A program made the translations under genes and the position numbers. A stretch of DNA of 64,000 nucleotides from Devosia enhydra (GTDB taxonomy: Bacteria; Pseudomonadota; Alphaproteobacteria; Rhizobiales; Devosiaceae). Below, piece after piece: positions 43,659 through 51,771 of this stretch. The stretch spans positions 330,883 through 394,882 of the forward strand of contig NZ_FPKU01000001.1 in assembly GCF_900119845.1 (NCBI RefSeq), given 5' to 3'. The notes beneath the pieces were generated by a model. It had not been told where the DNA came from, did not search any database, and was given only the letters and a program-made list of their open reading frames with translations. Each line of letters begins with the position of its first letter. The first letter of the stretch is position 1.

Positions 43659-44909
43659 ATGGCCAATACCCCACGGGGACTCAGGCTTTCCTTTACCGAT
43701 GCCTGGCTCATCGATGGCGCCCGCACGCCCTTCATCGATTATCGCGGGGCCCTTTCGCAGGTCTCGCCCATTGATCTCGGCATCAAGGTGGCGCGCGAAG
43801 CCGTGCGCCGCTCCGGCATCGATCCAACGCGCATCGGCACCACCATTGCCGGCTCGATGGCCCAGGCTTCCTTTGATGCCTATGTCACCCCGCGCCATAT
43901 CGGGCTTTATGCCGGCGTGCCGGTCGAAGCGCCGGCCCATCTCGTGCAGCGCATCTGCGGCACCGGGCTCGAAGTCATCGCCCAGGCCGCCGACGCCGTC
44001 GCGCTCGGCCGCATCGAGCTGGCGCTGGCCGCCGGCACGGAGTCCATGAGCCGCAACCCCATCGCCGCCTATACCCACCGCAATGGCTTCACCATGGGGC
44101 AGGTGGAGTTCAAGGATTTCCTCTGGGAGGCGCTCTACGACCCCGCAGCCTGCGTCAACATGGGCGACACGGCCGAAAACCTCGCCAAACAATACGGCAT
44201 TGCCCGCGAAACCGTCGACCGCTTCGCCGCTCGGAGTTTTGATCGCGCCATCAAATCCCGCGACGAGGGCTTCCTCGCCGGCGAGATCGTCGCCGTCGAA
44301 ACCGAGACTTTCGCCATCGAGGGCCTCGAGCCGCGTGGCATCAAGCTGCCCAAGGGGGTCGATCGCGTCGAGGCCGACAGCCACATCCGCCCCTCGCCCT
44401 ATGAGGTGCTCGCCAAGCTGCGCCCCGCCTTTGGCGGTGTGCAGACAGGCGGCAATTCCTCCGCCATCGTCGACGGCGCCGGTGCCGTCATCGTCGGCAC
44501 TGAGGCCGTCGCGACCGAAAACGGCCGCACGCCCTTGGCCCGCATCGTCGCCTCGGCCGCCGTCGGTGTGCCGCCCGCCATCATGGGCATCGGTCCGGCA
44601 CCCGCCATTCGCGCCGTGCTCGAAGAGGCTGGCCTGACGCTCGCCGATATCGGCCGCATTGAGATCAACGAGGCGTTCGGCGCCCAGATCCTCGCCTGTA
44701 TCGCCGAACTCGGGCTCGACGAAACCAAAGTCAACGTGAATGGCGGGGCAATCGCCATCGGCCATCCGCTCGGGGCAACCGGCATTCGGCTAGCGCTGAC
44801 ACTGGCGCGCGAACTGCGCCGATCCGGCCAGCGCTATGGCATTGCCTCGGCCTGCATCGGGGGCGGGCAGGGCATTGCCCTGCTGCTCGAAAATCCGGAG
44901 GCCAGGTGA
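43659..44909 (+). CDS. Thiolase (acetyl-CoA acetyltransferase family)
   Basis: 416-residue thiolase, here most likely cleaving an aryl 3-ketoacyl-CoA to aroyl-CoA and acetyl-CoA. Nucleophile in R-I-C-G-T-G-L-E (near residue 103), N-E-A-F-G near 342, G-G-A-I-A-I-G-H-P-L-G-A-T-G (about 365-378), and the second Cys in A-C-I-G-G-G-Q-G. All catalytic elements are present. It begins 1 nt after the ligase stop and its stop overlaps the SDR gene. Direction of reaction is inferred from the cluster. Confidence 0.9.
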   Translation: MANTPRGLRLSFTDAWLIDGARTPFIDYRGALSQVSPIDLGIKVAREAVRRSGIDPTRIGTTIAGSMAQASFDAYVTPRHIGLYAGVPVEAPAHLVQRICGTGLEVIAQAADAVALGRIELALAAGTESMSRNPIAAYTHRNGFTMGQVEFKDFLWEALYDPAACVNMGDTAENLAKQYGIARETVDRFAARSFDRAIKSRDEGFLAGEIVAVETETFAIEGLEPRGIKLPKGVDRVEADSHIRPSPYEVLAKLRPAFGGVQTGGNSSAIVDGAGAVIVGTEAVATENGRTPLARIVASAAVGVPPAIMGIGPAPAIRAVLEEAGLTLADIGRIEINEAFGAQILACIAELGLDETKVNVNGGAIAIGHPLGATGIRLALTLARELRRSGQRYGIASACIGGGQGIALLLENPEAR

Positions 44910-45670
44910 TGGAGATCGCCGGCAAACTGGCGCTCGTCACCGGCGGTGGGTCGGGGCTTGGCGCCGCTACCGCCCGGGCTCTCGCTGAACAGGGCGCGCG
45001 CATCGCCATTCTCGACCGCAACGCCGATGCGGCACAAGCCGTCGCGACCGAACTGGGTGGTCGGGCCTTCGCTTGTGATGTCGCCGACGGCGAGGGCGCC
45101 ACGGCCGTCGTCGCTGCCATCACCGCCGAACTCGGCACGCTGTCCATCCTCGTCAACTGCGCCGGCATCGGCACCGCTGCCCGCATCGTCGGGCGCGAGG
45201 GCCCGATGCCGCTCGACGCCTTCGAGCGCGTCGTGCGGGTCAATCTCATCGGCACCTTCAACATGCTGCGGCTTGTGGGGCACGCCATGTCGCTGGCCCA
45301 GCCCGATGCGGCGGGCAATCGCGGCGTTATCGTTTCCACCGCCTCGGTCGCGGCCTTCGAGGGCCAGATCGGGCAGGCGGCCTACGCGGCATCCAAGGGC
45401 GGCATCGCGGCCCTGACTCTGCCGGCGGCCCGCGAACTCGCGCGCTTCGGCATCAGGGTGCTGACCATCGCACCGGGCCTCTTCGAAACCCCGCTGCTCG
45501 CCGAACTGCCCGATGAGGTGAAGGCCGGGCTTTCCGCTGGCATTCCCTATCCGGCCCGGCTGGGGGCGCCGGCCGAGTTCGCGAAGCTCGTGCTGGCCAT
45601 GGTCGAGAACGACTATCTCAATGGCGAGACCATCCGCCTCGACGGCGCGCTGCGCATGCAGCCGAAATAG
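44909..45670 (+). CDS. SDR dehydrogenase, type II 3-hydroxyacyl-CoA dehydrogenase-like
   Basis: 253-residue short-chain dehydrogenase resembling HSD17B10/type II 3-hydroxyacyl-CoA dehydrogenase. Cofactor motif T-G-G-G-S-G-L-G near residue 12, D-R-N at the end of strand 2 (NAD preference), N-C-A-G near 82, Ser in S-T-A-S-V-A, and Y-A-A-S-K-G-G near 160. The C-terminus ends G-E-T-I-R-L-D-G-A-L-R. ATG 44909 overlaps the thiolase stop (TGATG). It would oxidise the 3-hydroxyacyl-CoA made by the crotonase before thiolytic cleavage. Confidence 0.87.
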   Translation: MEIAGKLALVTGGGSGLGAATARALAEQGARIAILDRNADAAQAVATELGGRAFACDVADGEGATAVVAAITAELGTLSILVNCAGIGTAARIVGREGPMPLDAFERVVRVNLIGTFNMLRLVGHAMSLAQPDAAGNRGVIVSTASVAAFEGQIGQAAYAASKGGIAALTLPAARELARFGIRVLTIAPGLFETPLLAELPDEVKAGLSAGIPYPARLGAPAEFAKLVLAMVENDYLNGETIRLDGALRMQPK

Positions 45671-45679
45671 GACAAGCCG

Positions 45680-46111
45680 ATGTTCATCAATCGCTTCGAG
45701 GTGGAAATTCAGTTCGGGGATTGCGATCCGGCCGGCATCGTCTTTTACCCCAATTATTTCCGCTTTTTCGATGCCGCGACCGCCAAGCTCTTCGAGGCCG
45801 CGCTGGGTGAAAAGAAGATCGCCTGGACGAAGCGCTTCGGCGTCCTCGGCATCCCGATGGTCGATACCGGCGCCAAATTCATGAAGCCCTCGCGCTTCGG
45901 CGATGTCGTGACCATCGAAACCGAGATCACCGGCCTCAAGCGCTCGAGCTTCACGCTGGTCCATCGCCTCTACAATGGCGGCGCGCTCTGCATCGAGGGC
46001 CATGAGGTCAGGGTGCTGGTCGGCCCCGACCCCGACGCCCCCGGCGGCATCAAATCCCTCCCCATGCCCCCCGAAATGGTCGCGGCCCTCACCGGCGAGA
46101 TCACCGCGTGA
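45680..46111 (+). CDS. Hotdog acyl-CoA thioesterase, 4-hydroxybenzoyl-CoA thioesterase-like
   Basis: 143-residue hotdog protein. The motif F-G-D-C-D-P-A-G-I-V-F-Y-P-N-Y-F (about 12-27) is the active-site signature of 4-hydroxybenzoyl-CoA thioesterases of the Pseudomonas type, with the catalytic Asp included. It would release the free aromatic acid (vanillate or 4-hydroxybenzoate) from the thiolase product. It starts 9 nt after the SDR stop and is the last gene of the ligase operon. A repeat-filled gap follows. Confidence 0.88.
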   Translation: MFINRFEVEIQFGDCDPAGIVFYPNYFRFFDAATAKLFEAALGEKKIAWTKRFGVLGIPMVDTGAKFMKPSRFGDVVTIETEITGLKRSSFTLVHRLYNGGALCIEGHEVRVLVGPDPDAPGGIKSLPMPPEMVAALTGEITA

Positions 46112-46142
46112 CGGCTCAAGCTCGGACCTTGCAGCCGGCCCT

Positions 46143-46286
46143 CCCTTACCTCTCCCTTTGGGGGCTTCGAGGCGACGGCGCAGCCGGACAATCCGTCCGG
46201 TGGACGGATTGGAGCCGAGAAGGCCATGAGAGCTACGCTCGAATGGCGCGAGGTCGGCGCGCAGCGCCGGGTGAGGGGGCCTCGCC
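46143..46286 (+). repeat. Dispersed palindromic repeat, expanded copy B
   Basis: Nearly identical over its whole length to copy A (36901-37044), with only a few substitutions. The central inverted repeat ATCCGTCC-GGT-GGACGGAT (46191-46209) is unchanged. The right arm GGCGCG-CA-GCGCC is longer than in copy A. Confidence 0.85.
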
Positions 46287-46345
46287 CCGCGCGTCTTTCT
46301 GTCAGGCAGGCAGCTGCATTCGGCTCCTACCGCTCCACGCCCTCC

Positions 46346-46402
46346 CTTACCTTTCCCTTAGGGGGAGAGGTCGGCGCGAAGCGCCGGGTGAGGGGGCCTT
46401 CC
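46346..46402 (+). repeat. Dispersed palindromic repeat, basic unit
   Basis: CTTACCTTTCCCTTAGGGGGAG-type palindrome, then GGCGCGAAGCGCC and GGGTGAGGGGGCC. Matches the unit at 15058-15114 and lacks the central module of copies A and B. Confidence 0.75.
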
Positions 46403-46440
46403 TGCCTTCCCAAATGCAAGAAAAGGCCTCTGGCCGTCCC

Positions 46441-46896
46441 CTACCGGCCAACGCCCATCAGCCTGTCCAGCATCGCGAGAAAGTCGCGCGCCTCGGCCTC
46501 CCCGCCCAGCCGCGCAACGCAGTCCGCCTCGAATCGCGCCTGCAGCGCATCGAGCCTTCGCATGGCCGCTTCGCCCGCTGCCGTCAGATAAAGCGCGTGG
46601 CTGCGCCGGTCGCCGTCGCGGGCGCGGCGCTCGACCAGTCCGCGCGCATCGAGCCCGCCCACCAGCGAAACGAAATTGGCCCGCTTGATACCCAGCACGG
46701 CCGCGATCTCGGTCTGCTTGCGGCCCGGATTGTCGCGGATCAGCGCCAGCGTCGAATAATCGGCCGGCCGCAGATCCTCGTCGGCGAAGCGGTCGATGAA
46801 GCTCTGGAAGATGTGCAGCTGCGCGCGTCGCAGCCTGTAGCCGATGATGCCGGTCACCGCTGCCGTATCGATGGCGTCGCTCTCGTCCTGCGCCAT
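46441..46896 (-). CDS. MarR-family regulator of the aromatic acid cluster
   Basis: 151-residue MarR repressor. Winged-helix region: F-A-D-E-D-L-R-P-A-D-Y-S-T-L-A-L-I, then Q-T-E-I-A-A-V-L-G-I-K-R-A-N-F-V-S-L-V-G-G-L-D-A-R-G-L-V (recognition helix near 65-80), then the wing R-D-G-D-R-R-S-H-A-L-Y-L-T-A-A-G. Gene position next to the ligase operon and divergent from the crotonase gene resembles CouR/FerR systems that sense hydroxycinnamoyl-CoA. The likely operator is at 41763-41783. Confidence 0.87.
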   Translation of the reverse strand: MAQDESDAIDTAAVTGIIGYRLRRAQLHIFQSFIDRFADEDLRPADYSTLALIRDNPGRKQTEIAAVLGIKRANFVSLVGGLDARGLVERRARDGDRRSHALYLTAAGEAAMRRLDALQARFEADCVARLGGEAEARDFLAMLDRLMGVGR

Positions 46897-47018
46897 CGGC
46901 GGGCCGCGCTCCTCTTTCGTCCTCGTGCCCGATTTGACCCGTTAAACGCCCGCGCCGCAAGTCGCGCCTGCCCCTTTGCGCCCATCACCGGCCGCGCTTC
47001 CTGTTCAAGGATCACCCG

Positions 47019-47804
47019 ATGACCAGCCCCGCAACCGACGCCGAATCCCCGCTGCTGATCACGCGCGAGGGCACTATCGCGCATCTGCAGTTCAACCGCC
47101 CCGCCAAGCGCAACGCGCTCAACGACGCGGCCATCGAGGCGTTGCGGCAGTTTTTCTCGGCGCCGCCCGAAGGCGTGCGCGTCGTCGTGCTCTCGGGCAA
47201 GGGCGGGCATTTTTCGGCCGGGCTCGATCTGTCCGAACAGGTTGCGCGGCCTCCGCTCGATGTCATGCGCCATTCGCGCAACTGGCACGCCGTATCCGGC
47301 CTCATTCAGTTCGGCGGGCTGCCGGTTGTCGCGGCGCTCGAAGGCGCGGTGATGGGCGGCGGGCTCGAGATCGCCGCCTGCGCCCATGTCCGTGTCGCCG
47401 AAACCGGCACCATGTTCCGCATGCCTGAGGGCCAGCGCGGCATTTTCGTGGGTGGCGGCGCCAGCGTCCGCGTCGCCCGCCTCATCGGGGCCGACCGGCT
47501 GGCCGAGATGATGCTCACCGGCCGCACCTATTCTGCCGAGGATGGCGAGCGGCTGGGCCTTGCCCATTACGTCGTGCCGCAGGGCCAGGGGCTCGAGCGC
47601 GCCATGGAGCTGGCGCGCGCCATCGCGGGCAATTCCCCTACAGTCAACCACTTCATCATCCAGTCCATCGCCCGCATCGCCAACATGGCGAGCGAGGACG
47701 GGCTTTTTACCGAAAGCCTTGCCGCCGCGCTGAGCCAGACGGGTCCCGATGCCGAAGAAGGCTTGCGCGCCTTCCTCGAAAAGCGCCGCCCCAATTTCGG
47801 CTGA
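47019..47804 (+). CDS. Enoyl-CoA hydratase/isomerase (crotonase family)
   Basis: 261-residue crotonase. The oxyanion-hole segments are G-H-F-S-A-G-L-D-L (about 66-74) and G-A-V-M-G-G-G-L-E-I-A (about 112-122), with Glu in M-P-E-G-Q-R-G. In this cluster it would hydrate feruloyl- or coumaroyl-CoA to the 3-hydroxy-acyl-CoA; a hydratase-lyase producing the aldehyde directly is the alternative. ATG 47019 is preceded by AAGGATC. Divergent from marR, followed after 97 nt by the flavin monooxygenase gene. Confidence 0.86.
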   Translation: MTSPATDAESPLLITREGTIAHLQFNRPAKRNALNDAAIEALRQFFSAPPEGVRVVVLSGKGGHFSAGLDLSEQVARPPLDVMRHSRNWHAVSGLIQFGGLPVVAALEGAVMGGGLEIAACAHVRVAETGTMFRMPEGQRGIFVGGGASVRVARLIGADRLAEMMLTGRTYSAEDGERLGLAHYVVPQGQGLERAMELARAIAGNSPTVNHFIIQSIARIANMASEDGLFTESLAAALSQTGPDAEEGLRAFLEKRRPNFG

Positions 47805-47901
47805 TGGGGTTCGCCCTTCGAACCTCTTTGCCCGGTCGCCGCTTTTCGCTATGGCGAGAGGACAATGCCGCTGACCCAATGCGGTGCCGGGGGAGGATAT
47901 C

Positions 47902-49176
47902 GTGACCATCATCATCGCCGGAGCCGGCATTGCCGGGCTCACCCTTGGCCTGTCGCTGCGCCAGATCGGCGTCGCCGCCGAAATCTACGAGCAGGTGCCC
48001 GAGCTCAAGCCGCTTGGCGTCGGCATCAACGTCCAGCCCCACGCGGTGCGCGAACTCTTCGAGATGGGGCTCGAAGCCGATATGGATGCCACCGGCATCC
48101 GCACCCGCGAGCTCTGCTATTTCACCAAGAAGGGCCTGCCCATCTGGTCTGAGCCGCGCGGCACCGAGGCCGGCTATCGCTGGCCGCAGTTTTCCGTCCA
48201 TCGCGGCAAGCTGCACATGATGCTGCTGCAAACGGCCATCGCCGCCGGTGTCCCGGTCCATACCGGGCAGGCGGTGACCGGGGTGGCCGAAACTGCCGAT
48301 GGCGTCGACGTCACCCTGCGCGGTGCCGACGGCGCCACCCGCACCGTGTCGGGAAGCCTGCTCGTTGCCGCCGATGGCATTCATTCGGCCGTGCGCGCGC
48401 AGTTCCATCCCGGCGAGGGCGCCCCGCGCTGGAGCGGCGCGGTGCTCTGGCGCGGCACGACGGTGGCAAAGCCCTTTCTCAGCGGCGCCTCGATCGCCTC
48501 TGCCGGCCACGAATTCCAGAAATTCGTCACCTATCCCATCGGCCCGGCCGATCCCGAAACCGGCCTGGCGCTGATCAACTGGATCGCCGAGCGCAAATTC
48601 GATCCGGCCATGGGCTGGAAGCGCGAGGATTACAGCCGCGCCGGCGCCGATGGCGATTTTCTGCCCTGGTTCGAGCCCTGGGTGTTCGACTGGCTCGATG
48701 TGCCCGGCCTCATCCGCTCGGCCGAGCAATGCTATGAATATCCGATGGTCGATCGCGACCCGCTCGAACGCTGGACCTTCGGGCGCGTGACGCTGATGGG
48801 CGATGCTGCCCATCCCATGTATCCCATCGGCTCCAACGGCGCCTCGCAGGCCATTCTCGATGCCCGCGTCTTCGCGCGCGCCGTTCAGGATCATGGCGTC
48901 GGCCTTGATGCCCTTGCCGCCTACGAGGCCGAGCGCCGCCCCGCCACCACCCGCGTCGTGCTCGCCAATCGCGGCAACGGGCCCGACCATGTAATGCAGA
49001 TCGTCGAGGAGCGCTGCGGCGGGCAGTTCGGCCATATCGACGAGGTGCTGTCGCCGGCCGAGCGCCAGGCCGTCGCCGATGGCTACAAGAAGATCGCCGG
49101 CATGGATGTCGAAACGCTCAATCAAAAGCCTTCGATCGTGGTAAGGTCCGCGCCCGGAGCCATCGCCGCGCAGTGA
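47902..49176 (+). CDS. Class A flavin-dependent aromatic monooxygenase
   Basis: 424-residue single-component FAD hydroxylase of the salicylate/3-hydroxybenzoate/PhzS-like group. Dinucleotide motif I-A-G-A-G-I-A-G-L near residue 5, D-G motif in A-A-D-G-I-H-S-A-V-R (about 157-166), and G-D-A-A-H-P-M-Y-P-I-G-S-N-G-A near residue 302. Substrate is unknown; ring hydroxylation of the aromatic acid released by the neighbouring pathway is plausible. I start at GTG 47902 (GGGAGG upstream) because the fold begins there; GTG 47884 is possible. Confidence 0.82.
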   Translation: MTIIIAGAGIAGLTLGLSLRQIGVAAEIYEQVPELKPLGVGINVQPHAVRELFEMGLEADMDATGIRTRELCYFTKKGLPIWSEPRGTEAGYRWPQFSVHRGKLHMMLLQTAIAAGVPVHTGQAVTGVAETADGVDVTLRGADGATRTVSGSLLVAADGIHSAVRAQFHPGEGAPRWSGAVLWRGTTVAKPFLSGASIASAGHEFQKFVTYPIGPADPETGLALINWIAERKFDPAMGWKREDYSRAGADGDFLPWFEPWVFDWLDVPGLIRSAEQCYEYPMVDRDPLERWTFGRVTLMGDAAHPMYPIGSNGASQAILDARVFARAVQDHGVGLDALAAYEAERRPATTRVVLANRGNGPDHVMQIVEERCGGQFGHIDEVLSPAERQAVADGYKKIAGMDVETLNQKPSIVVRSAPGAIAAQ

Positions 49177-49201
49177 TGGTGGACAGCCATGGAGCAGAGC
49201 C

Positions 49202-50059
49202 ATGCCCAGCAAGATACTCGCCCTGATCGACGGATCGATCTACGCCCGCAGCGTCTGTGATTATGCCGCCTGGATCGCGAGCAAGAGCGGCGCGCCGGTC
49301 GAGCCGGTCCACGTCCTCGCCCGGCAGGAGCTGGCGTCCGCCCCGATGATGATGACGGGCAGCCTCGATATCAACGCCTCGGCGGTGCTGCTGCAGGAGC
49401 TTGCCGAGCTTGACGAGGATCATGCCCGGCTCGCCGCCGGTCGCGGGCAGCTCATCCTCGACCAGGCCGAATCAGTGCTGCGCGCTGGTGGTATCGATGT
49501 CATCAAGCCGACCCTCAGGCGCGGCGACCTCGTCGAAGTGCTGCGCGAGCTCGAGGACGATGCCGACCTCCTCGTCATCGGCAAGCGCGGGGAGGGTGCC
49601 GATTTCGCCCGTCTGCATCTGGGCAGCAATTTCGAGCGCATCGTGCGCGGCACCAAGCTGCCGGTCTTTGTCGCGCCGCGCGCCTTCAAGCCGATCACCC
49701 GCGTCATGATCGCCTTCGACAATGGTCCGTCGGTCAATGCCGGCATCGACCGCATCGCGCAGCGGCACCTCTTCCCCAACCTCACCTATCACCTGCTACA
49801 TGTGGGCAAGGAGAGCGAGGCGATGAGCGCTGCCCTCGCCACGGCAGCGGCCAAACTGACCGCCGCCGGCTATGCCGTCACCACCGAGATCGCGGCCGGC
49901 GAGCCCGATCAGGTCATCGCCCAGCGCGTCGTCACCGATGGCATCGATCTGCTGATCATGGGCGCCTTCGGCAAGTCGCGGCTGCGCCAGCTCTTCCTGG
50001 GGTCGACAGCCACCGAAGTCATCCGCTCCTGCCTCATCCCCATCGTGCTCTATCACTGA
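49202..50059 (+). CDS. Tandem-domain universal stress protein
   Basis: 285 residues with two UspA-like alpha/beta domains (about 1-155 and 160-285). The second keeps the ATP-binding type signature G-A-F-G-K-S-R-L-R-Q-L-F-L-G-S-T (about 258-273); the first has I-G-K-R-G-E-G-A-D-F-A-R-L-H-L-G-S-N-F. Likely cytoplasmic stress survival protein. ATG 49202 follows GGAG; it lies 25 nt after the monooxygenase gene and ends in a terminator. Confidence 0.88.
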   Translation: MPSKILALIDGSIYARSVCDYAAWIASKSGAPVEPVHVLARQELASAPMMMTGSLDINASAVLLQELAELDEDHARLAAGRGQLILDQAESVLRAGGIDVIKPTLRRGDLVEVLRELEDDADLLVIGKRGEGADFARLHLGSNFERIVRGTKLPVFVAPRAFKPITRVMIAFDNGPSVNAGIDRIAQRHLFPNLTYHLLHVGKESEAMSAALATAAAKLTAAGYAVTTEIAAGEPDQVIAQRVVTDGIDLLIMGAFGKSRLRQLFLGSTATEVIRSCLIPIVLYH

Positions 50060-50081
50060 CCCGCTTCGGTCTTGTGCCTTC

Positions 50082-50124
50082 GGCTTCCGGAGCCCGTTGC
50101 TGACGGGTCCCGGGGGCCTTTTTT
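50082..50124 (+). terminator. Rho-independent terminator after the universal stress protein gene
   Basis: GC-rich hairpin with core CCCGT-TGCTG-ACGGG and outer GGC.../...GGCC pairing, followed by TTTTTT at 50119-50124. Confidence 0.75.
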
Positions 50125-50195
50125 ATCTGGCCATGCGAGGTCAGTGACGAGGTCGGGGCATTTTCGCTTGTCGCCGCCGTTAGCCTCCTGCTATG

Positions 50196-50219
50196 AGAAC
50201 GCCTGCTCGCATATGTGAA
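50196..50219 (+). promoter_or_regulatory. Shared element copy 1 (candidate IclR operator) before the sulfatase gene
   Basis: AGAAC (50196-50200), 9 nt, then CATATGTGAA (50210-50219), ending 15 nt before the sulfatase ATG. Matches 54130-54153 in front of the ABC importer operon with identical spacing. An in-frame ATG at 50193 falls at this element and is not taken as a start. Confidence 0.6.
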
Positions 50220-50234
50220 CAAGGGAGGGTTCTC

Positions 50235-51689
50235 ATGGCGCGGCCCAATATCCTTTGGCTTTTTGCCGATGAACTGCGCGCCCCGGCGCTCGGTTGCTAT
50301 GGCGAAGCCTGGGCGCCGGTGCACACCCCGCATCTCGACAGCCTCGCGGCACGCGGCGTGCGCTTTACCAATGCCTATTGCAATTCACCCGCCTGCGTAC
50401 CCTCGCGACTCTCCATGCTCACGGCCAATCTGCCCGAGCGCACGGGCGTCTATTCAAACGAGGGGTCGTGGCGGTCCTATCCGCTGCCCCACATCCTGCC
50501 GACCTTCCCGCAGCATTTCGCCGCCGCCGGATATCGCGTCGCGAGCATCGGCAAGAGCCATCATCACGCCGCCTACCACCCTTGGCCCGAAGACAATGGC
50601 GAGGGATCGTCCATGCATGGCTTCGGGCTCGATACAAACCCCAAAGCCCTCGAACCCATCGTGCCGGCCGGCATTCCGTCGCCCGTCGGCGGCGTCTTTC
50701 CCTCCGACAAGCCCTATCCGCCCGAGGCCGTGACGTGGAACGCCACGCGCTGGCTCGATGCGCATGCCGGGGAGGAGCCGTTCTTCCTGCGCGTCTCGTG
50801 GCTCCAGCCCCACACCCCCGTGCTGCCGCCCGCCCATTACCGCCGCATGTATCGGCCCTCGGACTGGCCGGGGCACAACCTGCCGGCCTTCGAAGGCAGC
50901 GTCTATGAGGAGGCCTTCGCCGAAATGGTCGGCGGCCGCGCCTTCAGCCACGAGCAGATGCAGCAGGCGCAGGCCGATTATCATGCGCTGACCACCTGGG
51001 TGGATGCGCAGGTCGGGCTGGTGCTCGGCATGCTCAAGCTCAGGGGCCTGCTCGAGAACACCATCGTGCTCTTTACCGCCGATCACGGCGCTTCGCTCGG
51101 CGAAAACGGCCTCTTCGCAAAGGTCGTCCATGCCCGCCAGAGCCAGCGCGTGCCGCTCATCGTCTCGTGGCCGGGCCATCTGCCCGAGGGCGAGGTGCGG
51201 TGTGATCTGGCGCAGGGGCTCGATCTCGCCCGCACCTTCTGCGGCTTTGCCGGCCTTGCGCCCGACGACAGCTTTGCCGGCCGCGATCTCTTTGCCGATC
51301 CCGAGCCCGATGCAATCTGGTCGACGCTCGGCAGTGGCGCGTCGGGCTCGCGTGCCTCGTCGGCCGCCAACAACGGCCTTTGGCGCAATGGCGGAGGATG
51401 GCCGCGCCGCACCTGCATCCGCACCGCCCGCTACCGCTTTGATATGAATGTCCGGCAGGATGGCGCTGCGATTGCGCCCGCTGAGGAAGATCCCTTCCTC
51501 GCCGACACGCTTGCCGATCCACTCGAGCAGCACAATCTCGCCGCCGATCCCGCCCATGCCGGGCTGATCGCCGAATTCCGCGCCCGCGTGCTCGCCCATG
51601 CCGCCACCGCCATCGAGCCCGATTTCGTGCCGGCCTTCTCGCCCGATGAATCGCCCGAATTCCTCCCGCCCCGCATCGCCGCTCACTAG
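50235..51689 (+). CDS. Type I (formylglycine) sulfatase
   Basis: 484-residue S1-family sulfatase hydrolysing a sulfate ester. N-terminal metal site P-N-I-L-W-L-F-A-D-E (about 4-13) and the formylglycine signature C-V-P-S-R (near residue 55) with the following T-x-x-x-x-x-R-T-G-V. Metal/sulfate residues recur in K-S-H-H-H and F-T-A-D-H-G-A-S-L-G-E-N-G (about 278-290). No signal peptide is visible, suggesting a cytoplasmic enzyme acting on imported small substrate. ATG 50235 follows GGGAGGG. An anaerobic or FGE-type maturase is not in the window. Confidence 0.88.
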   Translation: MARPNILWLFADELRAPALGCYGEAWAPVHTPHLDSLAARGVRFTNAYCNSPACVPSRLSMLTANLPERTGVYSNEGSWRSYPLPHILPTFPQHFAAAGYRVASIGKSHHHAAYHPWPEDNGEGSSMHGFGLDTNPKALEPIVPAGIPSPVGGVFPSDKPYPPEAVTWNATRWLDAHAGEEPFFLRVSWLQPHTPVLPPAHYRRMYRPSDWPGHNLPAFEGSVYEEAFAEMVGGRAFSHEQMQQAQADYHALTTWVDAQVGLVLGMLKLRGLLENTIVLFTADHGASLGENGLFAKVVHARQSQRVPLIVSWPGHLPEGEVRCDLAQGLDLARTFCGFAGLAPDDSFAGRDLFADPEPDAIWSTLGSGASGSRASSAANNGLWRNGGGWPRRTCIRTARYRFDMNVRQDGAAIAPAEEDPFLADTLADPLEQHNLAADPAHAGLIAEFRARVLAHAATAIEPDFVPAFSPDESPEFLPPRIAAH

Positions 51690-51771
51690 AGCGTTCCAGC
51701 CGAAGTGGATGCCGGTTCGCCGTCCGGAAACGCGTTGAAACAAAGCCTGTCCACCCCAACGGAGTGTCTTC
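51690..51771. repeat. REP-like palindromic intergenic element
   Basis: The 82 nt between sulfatase and Gfo/Idh genes begin with AGCGTTCCAGCCGAAG and hold CCGGTTCGCC-GT-CCGG and GGAAACGCG. This resembles the common rhizobial element with matched GCGTT...AACGC ends. No obvious promoter. Confidence 0.4.

Larger units (their letters stand above)
46112..46440. repeat. Gene-free stretch filled by dispersed repeats
   Basis: About 330 nt between the convergent thioesterase and marR genes with no credible coding. It holds the expanded repeat copy B (46143-46286) followed, 60 nt later, by a basic unit (46346-46402) in the same orientation. Confidence 0.75.

Noticed and set aside
46108..46438. Protein-coding gene through the repeats after the thioesterase gene
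   Set aside because: The frame consists of the dispersed repeat copies, and the same peptide fragments appear at the other copy, so it is repeat sequence, not a gene.
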